Origin: Fuerstiella marisgermanici
GTDB taxonomy: Bacteria > Planctomycetota > Planctomycetia > Planctomycetales > Planctomycetaceae
DNA length: 64,000 bases
NCBI RefSeq assembly: GCF_001983935.1
Contig: NZ_CP017641.1
Span: forward strand, 1,488,001 to 1,552,000
Direction of reading: 5' to 3'
Made by a program: the position numbers and the translations under genes. This document shows, piece by piece, positions 45,793 through 53,885 of this stretch. Positions within the stretch are counted from its first letter, which is position 1. Each line of letters opens with the position of its first letter. The notes below the pieces were generated by a model, which did not search any database, was not told the origin of the DNA, and saw only the letters and a list, made by a program, of their open reading frames with translations.

Positions 45793-47226
45793 TTGGAGTA
45801 TTGCGATACGTTCCGCATTGAGATCCTCAGTTCGTTTGAGCTTGTAATTTCGCTTTAATACCGCCGGTACGCAGACGTACATCAGGAACACAAGCAGCTC
45901 TGCGGTGGGTAACGAAACCTTTTCAAGAAAGTTTGAGGCAATGCTGCATCCGTGCGAATAGAGAAACTCATCCGAGGCTACATGCAGATTGTGGATTTGT
46001 TTCTCTGTAAGTCCAGCTCGGTGCGCCAGCCAGTACACTATCGCCCATCTAAGGCTTGTCGATCCTTGGCATTCGCCGATCTCCAACTCATCCCGCCGGA
46101 TCTCGGCTAGTGTATGGCGGAGACTGCCAAATATGTATGATTCGTTTTCAACAAACGCGGCAGAAATCTCGTCGACAACCATTGCCATCTTGTTTTGTAG
46201 AATCGCTATGCGCACCAAAGCACTAGATACATGTGCATTCAAGGACGCAACGTCGCTGGCACTACGAAGCTCTTTGTATTTTTCAACGGCCGCTGTCTGC
46301 TGGCCGGTCGACTCGAACATAATTGCCGCAAAAAGCAGGGCAAAGGAACTATCGTATTTGGTGGAACGGCTTGAAGCGTCGCCACTCTCGCTTATTGGAC
46401 TTAGTTGGAATAGCCAGTCCGCTTTCAAGCCTTCGTCGCTTTCGCACGCTTCAGCAAAGACTGCTCTAGCTTTGGGGCTCATGCTAAATGAGATACTTGG
46501 CGTTAGGCAGCTCTGACTCGCAATTTTAAAACGAGGGGTGTGAGCCGAGTATTGTTGTGCGGATAACCAGTATGACATGATTGCGTGTCCGAACCGAGAG
46601 TTCCCAAAGCAATATGAAAGCTTGGCGAGTGTGGCCAGGCTATCTTCTCGCTGCTGGTCGAACGCTTCGCAGGAGTGCACTGCCTGTATGATTCGGTCTC
46701 CAGTCGTATTCTCAGCGAACGGAGATGACCGTTGTAAACCGCCACAAGCGGATGCTTGGGCATTTAACGCATAGAGTTCAAAACAAAGGGGATAGCTCTT
46801 AATTAGCGAGCAGCTTAGCTCTTGGGTTTTTGCAAAGGAACCTTGAAGCAACATATCCTGCAGTTCAAAAACTTTTTTCGTCAACTCTGTATGCTGGAGA
46901 GTTTCACCTGGATTTATCCACACACGTAGCGTGTTTGAGACATCTGGCCCAAGGAAAACCGCCCCCTCATCAACTGCCCTATGAGTTGCGTCTAATGAGC
47001 GTGAATCTGCGCTAGATAATACATAAAGAGGAAGGATCGTTCGATAAGCTAACGCGAGATCCACAAACGAGTAACTTCGACAACAGTCAAGAGCTGCAAG
47101 TAGGTTGTTCGCTACCTCTTCGGTATGAAAATCCAAGTGAAACAGCACATCGGCAACCGTTTCATCATCAACTCCCTGCTTTTGTGACTGCTCTACAAGA
47201 GTCTGGACAGCCCGGCAGTAGTATCT
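45793..47226 (-). pseudogene. Kinase-like sensor (DtcA-like), fragment 3: helical-repeat region
   Basis: Encodes about 475 residues (209-683 of the restored protein), almost entirely helical with TPR-like spacing (for example LLQGSFAKTQELSCSLIKSY and LLFAAIMFESTGQQTAAVEK). TPR-type sensor regions are typical of DtcA. It is bounded by the IS66 copy 2 and IS21 insertions and shows no internal stop. Confidence 0.85.
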
Positions 47227-48797
47227 GTAGCTGTCCATTTCCGCGTGGTGCGCAGCGTGAGGTGTGGTGTTCAGTTGGCGGGGACGAGTTTGGACAGTCG
47301 CGACTGACCGGGCGGCGCGGAGGTCAGGCCGACTTCAAGTTTCAGTCGATCAAACAGACTGAATCCATCCTGCTGCCACGTCATGACCTCGGCCACCACG
47401 GAACTGAGCGTTGGTGTTTTCAGATGGAGATTCAGCGATTCCAGGACGCTTGTAAGAATGCTGCGGCGACGGGCTCCCTTCGATGTTTTGCTCGTTCGAC
47501 CTGTGCGACGGTCCATGGCCGCGCCGCGAAGACTGCGTTCCGCTTCGTTGTTCGTTGCTGGCGCGGCCGGGCTTGTCACAAAACAAAACAACTCCTCTTC
47601 CGTCATCAGCCGAATCAGTTCTGAGACCAGGTTGTCAAAATCCTTGCCGAAGTCGGCCGCCCGAACATCGGAATCCTCGGCGCAGTAACGCACCAGCAGA
47701 GCCGCCAGCGTGTTATCAAGTTCATCGACCTTCGCCGCACGACCGGCATCGCCAAGACGACCATCGGCGGCGTGGCGTTTGGCCGCGTAGAAAATTTCCA
47801 GCAGGCCGTCGAGCAGTCGCTGGTACTCTTCGTTGTCCGGCTTCAGCAGCGTCAGACGGATGGCCTTCCGCAGCAGGTGAGCCCAGCATTTCTGTGCGTG
47901 ACTGAAACCTCGGTACACGGCCGCATCGTCCGAAACAAGCACGCCTCCAAACAATTCTTTCGACAGGATCTGAGCCAGTGTGTCGCCGTCTTTGCGGCAT
48001 CCGAAGATCAGCACGCGCGCCTTCTCCGACAAAAAAGCCCACACGCTGTTGATACTCCAACTGGTTTCGTCTGCATGCACAATCGCACTGAACGCCATCA
48101 GGTCACACAGAGATTCGAATTCCTGTTCCCAACGCCGTGCCAGTTGATTCAACAGAGCGTCCGCCTGGGATTTGCCGAGCGGCAGATTCCAGAAGAATTC
48201 AATCAATGCACACGTCTTGTCGATCGACAGTCCCGTGATGGTCACAATGCGAGCCAGCGCGATATGAACTTCAATGCCGAATTCGGACCGCGGCCACACG
48301 CCCGGAATTTCGGATTTCTCGCCGTTGGGGCCGTGATAGATTTCATAGACGACCTGCACGGCTTGGCCGTTGATCACTCTCCAGACGAAACGTTCCCGAA
48401 CGAAACGGCACTCTGCGACGTTGTAACCTTCCGGCAGAATGAGTTCGCGTCGTTCGGCGTTGTCCGCTTTCTGCTCGGTTGTGCGACGACCGCGACGCGC
48501 CGAGGATTGTTTTTTGCGACCTTTTCGGCGGCCCGTTTCAGCGCGGCGTCTCTCTTCCGCCGTCACCGAAAACGCCTCGTCGAGTCGCTCTGTGGGGTTC
48601 TTACCTTCGAGCTCTTCAATCCGATCACGCAGCCGCCGGTTCTCGTCCCGCAGCTCCGCAACCTCACGCTGCAGGCTAAGCACAAGCTGCTTCACTTCCA
48701 CAGCGATGATCTGACTGACATCCGTGTCCATCCACCTGTCGTATCAAAATCTAACCGACAGAAAAAGACCAGTCTCCAAGCTGAAATGGACAGCTAC
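47227..48797 (-). mobile_element. IS66-family single-transposase element, copy 2 (1,571 bp)
   Basis: Same ends and length as copy 1 at 40930-42500, in opposite orientation. A 9-bp duplication GTAGTATCT lies at 47218-47226 and 48798-48806. At least one synonymous difference from copy 1 is visible. Inserted between fragments 2 and 3 of the kinase-like gene. Confidence 0.95.
47271..48731 (-). CDS. IS66-family transposase (ISBst12-like), copy 2
   Basis: 486 residues identical in protein sequence to the copy at 40996-42456, with the same coiled-coil start and DDE motifs. The identity implies very recent duplication within the genome. Confidence 0.95.
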   Translation of the reverse strand: MDTDVSQIIAVEVKQLVLSLQREVAELRDENRRLRDRIEELEGKNPTERLDEAFSVTAEERRRAETGRRKGRKKQSSARRGRRTTEQKADNAERRELILPEGYNVAECRFVRERFVWRVINGQAVQVVYEIYHGPNGEKSEIPGVWPRSEFGIEVHIALARIVTITGLSIDKTCALIEFFWNLPLGKSQADALLNQLARRWEQEFESLCDLMAFSAIVHADETSWSINSVWAFLSEKARVLIFGCRKDGDTLAQILSKELFGGVLVSDDAAVYRGFSHAQKCWAHLLRKAIRLTLLKPDNEEYQRLLDGLLEIFYAAKRHAADGRLGDAGRAAKVDELDNTLAALLVRYCAEDSDVRAADFGKDFDNLVSELIRLMTEEELFCFVTSPAAPATNNEAERSLRGAAMDRRTGRTSKTSKGARRRSILTSVLESLNLHLKTPTLSSVVAEVMTWQQDGFSLFDRLKLEVGLTSAPPGQSRLSKLVPAN

Positions 48798-48931
48798 GTA
48801 GTATCTCGCAGACAAGTCTGTTTCGATTCGCTGCGAGAACAGGGTAGCTAATAGACCAATGCGAGGATGCGGATTCTTTTCATACACTTCGGCTAAGATG
48901 CGGCGATTACCTTCTACTCCATTATTCAATT
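48798..48931 (-). pseudogene. Kinase-like sensor (DtcA-like), fragment 2
   Basis: A 42-codon piece (NGVEGNRRILAEVYEKNP to SARYY) left between the ISL3 copy 2 and IS66 copy 2 insertions. It reads in frame into fragments 1 and 3 once ISs and single duplications are removed. Confidence 0.85.
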
Positions 48932-50226
48932 GGTCCATCCGGGTTCTTTGTGGGTGAGGCGTTAATTCGTTAGTTTTCGTGGGATGCAGGGAACAGACTT
49001 TTACGAACAGATTTTGGGACTGACGGGGCCGTGGTTTGTGGCGGACGTTCAGCTGGATATGGAAGCTCAACAGGTCGACGTTTTCGTCGAACATGGCGAG
49101 GGCGAAACTTTTTGCTGTCCGGATTGCGACAGGCAGCTGCCGTGCTATGACCACACGAAGTCTCGCCAATGGCGGCATCTGGACACGATGCAATTTGCGA
49201 CCATCCTTCATGCCCGCACGCCTCGCGTGAAGTGCCCGGATCATGGCGTCAAACAGATCAGGCTTCCCTGGGCGGAAAAGAACAGCCGCTTCTCATTGTT
49301 CTTTGAACGCTTCGCCATCGACGTTCTTCTGGCCACACAAACCGTGAAAGGGGCGTGCAGCATTCTGGGGATCTCATGGGATGAATCGTGGCACATTCTG
49401 CAGAAGGCGGTGGCTCGCGGGAAGGATCGCAAACAATCGAAGAACCTCCCTCGAATCGGCATCGACGAGAAAGCCTTTCGAAAACGACACAACTACGTCA
49501 CGCTGATCTATGACTTGGACAAGAGCACTGTCGAAGCGATTTCCGATGGTCATGACACGGCAGCCGCTGATGCCTGTTTCGATCAGCTTTCCGACAGTGA
49601 AAAGCAGTCTGTGGAGGCGGTTGCGATGGACATGAGTGCCGCATACGTCAAGAGCACCAAAGGCAACATTGCATTGGCCGAACAGAAGATTGTGCACGAC
49701 CGCTTTCACATCATGAAGCTGGCAACCGAAGCCGTCGACAAGGTCCGTCGGTCGGAGCAGAAGAAGCTTCGCGCCGAAGGCGATGATCGATTGACGGGAA
49801 CTCGGTATCTGTGGCTTTCAGGCCAGGAGAATCTCAGCGAAAAACAGCAGGAACGCTTTGATGCCGCATGGAAGGCAGAGTTACTCACGGGCAAAGCGTG
49901 GGCCTACAAGGAGATGCTGCGAGACCTCTGGGTTCATGACACTCCGGCAGAGGCCACGACGTTCTTCAATGACTGGTACAAGCGAGTCATCCACACAAAG
50001 CTGGAGCCAATGAAGAAAGTCGCTCGCACGATCAAAGAACGCTTAGCCAATGTGGTGAGCTACTGCACTCACGGAATCACAAACGCCGTCGCCGAAGGAA
50101 TGAACAGCAAAATCATGGCCATCAAACGAAGAGTCGGCGGATACCGAAACCGCGACAACTTCAAAACCGCCATCCTCTTCTACTGCGGAGGACTCGACCT
50201 CTACCCACAATAATCCCGGATGGACC
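48932..50226 (+). mobile_element. ISL3-family insertion sequence, copy 2 (1,295 bp)
   Basis: Same ends (GGTCCATCCGGG) and length as copy 1. The 8-bp duplication ATTCAATT lies at 48924-48931 and 50227-50234. Inserted near the 5' end of the kinase-like gene, in the opposite orientation to copy 1. Confidence 0.97.
48984..50213 (+). CDS. ISL3-family transposase, copy 2
   Basis: 409 residues with the same zinc finger, helix-turn-helix and DDE motifs as copy 1, differing by one visible residue (SRQWRH for SRKWRH). Intact. Confidence 0.95.
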   Translation: MQGTDFYEQILGLTGPWFVADVQLDMEAQQVDVFVEHGEGETFCCPDCDRQLPCYDHTKSRQWRHLDTMQFATILHARTPRVKCPDHGVKQIRLPWAEKNSRFSLFFERFAIDVLLATQTVKGACSILGISWDESWHILQKAVARGKDRKQSKNLPRIGIDEKAFRKRHNYVTLIYDLDKSTVEAISDGHDTAAADACFDQLSDSEKQSVEAVAMDMSAAYVKSTKGNIALAEQKIVHDRFHIMKLATEAVDKVRRSEQKKLRAEGDDRLTGTRYLWLSGQENLSEKQQERFDAAWKAELLTGKAWAYKEMLRDLWVHDTPAEATTFFNDWYKRVIHTKLEPMKKVARTIKERLANVVSYCTHGITNAVAEGMNSKIMAIKRRVGGYRNRDNFKTAILFYCGGLDLYPQ

Positions 50227-50724
50227 ATTCAATTCTCCAAGGAGTAATTCGGACTCAACGCTCCATAATGAGACGCCGAACTTGGCAGTCATGGATTGCA
50301 GCATAGTTTCTGCTGTCTGCAGATTGCCGCTAACAATAGCACAGTGAAAGTGTTCGGAAAGTTCGTAGACTTGAAGTGTGGTTTCTCGTTTCGACTTTAG
50401 TATACTGGCTGTAAATTCGATTGCAGCCTGCAGCGTCTTCGACGCTATCGGGGAACGAAGTCGGCAGAGTGTTTTGACTCGACGAGGGAATTCCGAAGGC
50501 AGTATTCTCCCTCGCGTTTTCGGATCAGCCAGTAACCTCGAGACGAGTTTGTCGCGAGCCGGCATTGATAAATTGGTCAAATTGGCGACGGTGCCTGAAT
50601 CGAATCCGCTTCGAATCTGATCGATGTACCGCTTAGATTCACGGTCGAGAGTTTTCTGTTTCTGTACTCGCCTCTCCCGCTCTTTGCGCTTTCTCAATTT
50701 GTTTTTCTCACTCTTCCGATTCAC
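50227..50724 (-). pseudogene. Kinase-like sensor (DtcA-like), fragment 1: N-terminus
   Basis: GTG 50724 is preferred because GGGGAGGGGG lies 5-6 bases upstream; TTG 50748 is an alternative. The first 30 residues are very basic (RKSEKNKLRKRKERERR), then helical with TPR-like character. It is the first of five fragments (50724 to 40083) that restore a protein of about 1,167 residues in one frame when four ISs are removed. It is first in the ancestral operon with the receiver and receiver-hydrolase genes. Confidence 0.87.
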
Positions 50725-51071
50725 CGTCTGCCCCCTCCCCAAGTCCAACAGGTCCCCTCGCTAGTGGAACAAGTTGTTAGCCATCTTCGATCGCACCCAG
50801 CAGATATTTAGAATACCACACCGATCACACAAAGAACAGAATGGCGGCGTCGCGAGATGCGGCCCTAAGCTGATTGCTCTACTTTATTCACTCGCACAAC
50901 CTCGATTTGTATTCCCCATGAGTTTAGGTACTGTGGTTTTGTGGGATCGTGATCCACCTATGGTGAGGACGTGTAACTCTGGCTAGGCAAGACGGGTGTG
51001 TTGTTGCGTGCCCAAGCCACCGGTAAGAGGGTTTCCAGCTACCGCTATTCGAGAAGGCTGCCGTGCACGGT

Positions 51072-51155
51072 GCGATTGCCGTTAACTTGAAGGCCGTTTT
51101 AGGATCCGGTGGCGTTACTCTCAGAGATTATGCTGGCGGAGGGGCTACTTGCTAG
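51072..51155 (+). pseudogene. Fragment resembling the C-terminal region of Fpg/MutM
   Basis: A 27-codon frame reading AIAVNLKAVLGSGGVTLRDY resembles the segment of formamidopyrimidine-DNA glycosylase around its conserved GG-TLRD(Y/F) motif, just before the zinc finger. The zinc finger is missing and a stop follows. Upstream sequence is only weakly alignable. Assigned from motif memory alone. Confidence 0.5.
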
Positions 51156-51185
51156 TAGAATCGTCTACTGGCAGTAAGGCACCGT

Positions 51186-51209
51186 AAGAGGCTAACTGCG
51201 TAGCCTCTT
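51186..51209. terminator. Hairpin AAGAGGCTA/TAGCCTCTT
   Basis: A perfect 9-bp stem with a 6-base loop between the Fpg-like and SelD-like fragments. There is no clear T run, so the terminator role is uncertain. Confidence 0.4.
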
Positions 51210-51338
51210 GGCGACGATTTCTTCGCCGCTCCATGCATCCGCACGACGGATAAGTTGCTGGCGTCAGGGTAGACGATGGACCGGCAAGAGCGCACCTGCT
51301 CGAGCTACTCAAGAATTCGATTGCCACGGTGCGAGTGT

Positions 51339-51548
51339 TTACGTCGTCTGGATAAGCACGCTATCCGGCTTTTGGTTGACGACTTCGCCGATGGCGATCG
51401 CCGTTGTGAGAGCTGCCTCGACCATTGCCGTTTCGAATTCCTGCACTAACGGCTTTGGAACGCCCAACAATAGACCGCTGCAGGTTTGAGCATCGAAGAG
51501 GGCTTTGTATTCGGGGCGTGACTGGACGTCCGAAGTCGCCGTAATGAG
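51339..51548 (-). pseudogene. selD: SelD (selenide, water dikinase) C-terminal fragment
   Basis: Reads ALFDAQTCSGLLLGVP, the counterpart of the SelD hallmark FDPQTSGGLL, then a helical end and stop TAA at 51339. SelD makes selenophosphate, the selenium donor for Sec-tRNA. The IS3 copy 2 insertion (duplication GAG) separates it from a short upstream piece at 52827. The changed residues (A for P, CS for SG) suggest decay or divergence. Confidence 0.7.
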
Positions 51549-51583
51549 TGAGGTGGTACAGGTTTCAGGGACAGGTCATTCTC

Positions 51584-52408
51584 TTATTTTGGGAGATTGA
51601 TGATCTGTTCGAACTGAGCTGGCGACCTGTAATCGAGGCTGGAGTGTCTGCGTTCGTGAACGTAGTAGCGGACGTATTTTGACATCTCTCTTCTTGCCTC
51701 TGCCTTGCTTTGGTAATCGGTCATTTCGAGTTCGTTCTTGATCGTTCCGAAGCAGCTTTCCATGGATGCGTTGTCATAACAGTTGTCAGCACGGCTCATG
51801 CTTTGTGTGATTGCTGCCCGACGAAGAATTGATCGGTATTCATTGCCAGCGTACTGGCCGCCTCGATCCGTGTGGTGAATCAATCCAACGTCAGGCTGTC
51901 GTTCTTTGATGCTCGAACGCAGTGCTTTGAGGACCAGCTGTTCCGTCATGTTGTTATCCAGATGCCAACCAACGATCCGCCGGGAAAACAGATCCATCAG
52001 CATCGCCATGTAGCAAAACGTCCCGTCAGTCAGCGGGATGTAGGTAATGTCTCCAACCCAAATTTGATTGATCGTTGTTGGGGCGTCCGCATCGAGCAAC
52101 AGGTTCGGCGAATAGCCCAGTCGATGACGGCTGTCTGTCGTTTTTGGAACGAACGACTTCGGCTGAATTGCCTTTAATTTAAGGGCTTTCATGACATTCG
52201 AGACCTTCCTGCGATCACAGAGAAGTCCCATTTCCTTGAGGTCTTCGGCAATGCGACGAGCCCCGTAGCGGCGGCGGTGACGCTTAAAGATGACTCTTAT
52301 CAACGGAGCCAGTTGAGCATCCTGTTCTTCAAAGATCGTGGGCTCAGCAGTCTGCCAGGCATAAAACGAAGTTCGGTTCACACCGAGATGACGACAGACT
52401 TCGGCCAC
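51584..52408 (-). CDS. IS3-family transposase OrfB, copy 2
   Basis: 274 residues in the isolated frame, same DDE motifs as copy 1 (WVGDITYI, HTDRGGQY, NASMESCF). It is expected to be made as an OrfAB fusion through the A7G slippery tract (T-run at 52489-52495, plus strand), just upstream of the OrfA stop. Confidence 0.94.
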   Translation of the reverse strand: MAEVCRHLGVNRTSFYAWQTAEPTIFEEQDAQLAPLIRVIFKRHRRRYGARRIAEDLKEMGLLCDRRKVSNVMKALKLKAIQPKSFVPKTTDSRHRLGYSPNLLLDADAPTTINQIWVGDITYIPLTDGTFCYMAMLMDLFSRRIVGWHLDNNMTEQLVLKALRSSIKERQPDVGLIHHTDRGGQYAGNEYRSILRRAAITQSMSRADNCYDNASMESCFGTIKNELEMTDYQSKAEARREMSKYVRYYVHERRHSSLDYRSPAQFEQIINLPK

Positions 52409-52458
52409 GTTTCCATGACCTTCCTGAACAATCGCTTCAACGGCCGCATAGACGTCAG

Positions 52459-52761
52459 CTATTCGTTGCGGCCGAAAATAGCCAACGCTTTTTTTAGTAT
52501 GTCCCTCTCACGTTCGACACGCCGCAGATCGGCTTCGAGGTCCTTGACCTTAGCCTCCAAAGAGCTTGCCACTGGACCACTTTGTTCCAGCTGCTCCTGT
52601 TTCCAGCGATACAAAACGTTGACGTTTGAAATGCCCAACCGGTCCACAACCTGAGGAGCCGTGTACCCATCCAGAAGCAGCTGCACGGCTTCTTCTTTGA
52701 ACTCATCCGTGTACTGACGGCGAGACGATTTCTTGACTGATGTTTTTTTCTTCCGAGACAT
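52459..52761 (-). CDS. IS3-family OrfA, copy 2 (intact)
   Basis: 100 residues from ATG 52761 with AGGACC upstream. A basic start (MSRKKKTSVKKSSRRQYTDE) precedes a helix-turn-helix (QVVDRLGISNVNVLYRW) and a leucine-zipper-like tail. It binds the IS ends and supplies the N-terminus of the OrfAB transposase. Confidence 0.93.
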   Translation of the reverse strand: MSRKKKTSVKKSSRRQYTDEFKEEAVQLLLDGYTAPQVVDRLGISNVNVLYRWKQEQLEQSGPVASSLEAKVKDLEADLRRVERERDILKKALAIFGRNE

Positions 52762-52826
52762 CCTGAGGTCCTTTCTACGGACTCAGAATAAGAGATTCAC
52801 GTGTCCCTGAAACCTGTACCACCTCA

Positions 52827-52950
52827 GAGTTGCTCGACGGTTCGGTTGTTGGGAGCCAGCGTGCTTTCGATGCGGCGGTCACTTACTGAAGACGTGCTGG
52901 GACTCCTGACATGCGGGAAGCATCAACGCTACGAAAAACGCCACCTCAGT
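52827..52950 (-). pseudogene. selD: SelD upstream remnant
   Basis: Reads IESTLAPNNRTVEQL, which joins the fragment at 51548 in frame when IS3 copy 2 and one GAG are removed. The frame is blocked by a stop about 30 codons upstream and no ATP-binding part of SelD is seen, so the gene was already truncated or shifted. Confidence 0.55.
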
Positions 52951-52977
52951 TGTACCAAGGCGGCGTAGTCGTGCTTC

Positions 52978-53199
52978 TCAGAGGAGCAAAAGATCTGTTT
53001 CCTGATCATCTTGGTCTCTTAGGATGATCCGAACCTCCCCCTGCTTCGCCTCCCAAAGATGCTCGTACACTGCTAACGCTCGTCGTATCACTTCCGTGGA
53101 ACTCGCCGCGTCTGACAGCTTCTTTAGCTTCATCAATCTCTTCTGCTCCGGCGGACTGATCCGAAGATTCAACCGCTCGGATTTCTGATGTGTGGCCAT
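52978..53199 (-). CDS. Ribbon-helix-helix (CopG-like) protein
   Basis: About 73 residues from ATG 53199 (53205 also possible). LNLRISPPEQKRLMKLKKLS is the beta strand and first helix, and SSTEVIRRALAVYEHLWEAK the second helix of an RHH DNA-binding domain. It is probably an antitoxin-type or plasmid-type regulator. Its start lies inside the 3' part of the membrane-protein frame at 53006-53443. Confidence 0.75.
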   Translation of the reverse strand: MATHQKSERLNLRISPPEQKRLMKLKKLSDAASSTEVIRRALAVYEHLWEAKQGEVRIILRDQDDQETDLLLL

Positions 53200-53443
53200 C
53201 GCCATCCCTTCTCCACTGCAGGATAAACACAGTGGCTCCAAAAAGGAGAATGAGGACCGCTACGGAGAATACGGCAGACCAATGCGCACCGTACCAAGAC
53301 AGGAAAAACGCGATCGAAACCAGAGCTGCCAATGTCACAGTAAAGTAGTACCGTGGTGAAGGCAGCTGAGATACCTCGTGGATTCCCGCTCTCCAAGCGG
53401 CGTAATCAGGCTGAGACCTTCCATCTTTCTTGTCGTCCATCAA
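53006..53443 (-). CDS. Small two-helix membrane protein overlapping the RHH gene
   Basis: 145 residues. The first 85 look real: two hydrophobic helices (about 35-50 and 57-75) after a polar start (DDKKDGRSQPDYAAWRAG). The last 60 overlap the RHH gene in another frame and are low-complexity, so an earlier stop may have been lost or the tail may be junk. Function unknown. Confidence 0.5.
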   Translation of the reverse strand: MMDDKKDGRSQPDYAAWRAGIHEVSQLPSPRYYFTVTLAALVSIAFFLSWYGAHWSAVFSVAVLILLFGATVFILQWRRDGDGHTSEIRAVESSDQSAGAEEIDEAKEAVRRGEFHGSDTTSVSSVRASLGGEAGGGSDHPKRPR

Positions 53444-53885
53444 TTACGCTCCATTCAATATTCGAATGGGAGCGTAGCGATGAACGCAGGAACGGAACCA
53501 AAGTCATAAGACTGGGTCTCCCATTCTGCGTTTCAACGCCTCGCCAGTGAGCGGCTGTTCTAACATCATTAATGAACGCTTCAGTGACCATCCACGAATT
53601 CAGCACGTTAGCACCGTCGACTCAGCAGGAAGGTGAAAAAACGTAAACGATTTATTGAGCAACACGCTCAACTGTTGCTGGAACATCCCCAACAGTTTTG
53701 AATGGGCCTCTCCTCTCAAGGCGTCAGAAAAGCACACTCTTTCTCGATAGCTAAGACAGAATCTTCTGGTCACATTAAGACCTGTCTATCGGAACGTTAA
53801 GGGAGATGTATTGTACGTACATCTGGCTCAGTTGTCAACAAGTTGGCCCGTTTGTTTAGCGACAATTAGTTTTCCCGATCTCGTT
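53444..53885. other. Intergenic region, no gene identified
   Basis: A/T-richer than its surroundings. Contains GATGTA...TACATC near 53802-53821, a possible operator. Nothing else was found. Confidence 0.4.

Larger units (their letters stand above)
50725..51338. other. Intergenic region with decayed gene fragments
   Basis: Upstream region of the kinase-like gene. It contains the fpg-like fragment at 51072-51155 and a hairpin at 51186-51209. No intact gene was found. Confidence 0.5.
51549..52826 (-). mobile_element. IS3-family insertion sequence, copy 2 (1,278 bp)
   Basis: Perfect 25-bp terminal repeats (TGAGGTGGTACAGG...) with a 3-bp duplication GAG on both sides. Same orientation as copy 1. 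It splits the SelD-like fragment. It is one base longer than copy 1 because orfA is intact. Confidence 0.97.

Noticed and set aside
16248-52826. Composite transposon bounded by the two IS3 copies
   Set aside because: The outer flanks differ (GAC left of copy 1, GAG right of copy 2), and copy 2 has its own GAG duplication, so the two copies inserted separately.
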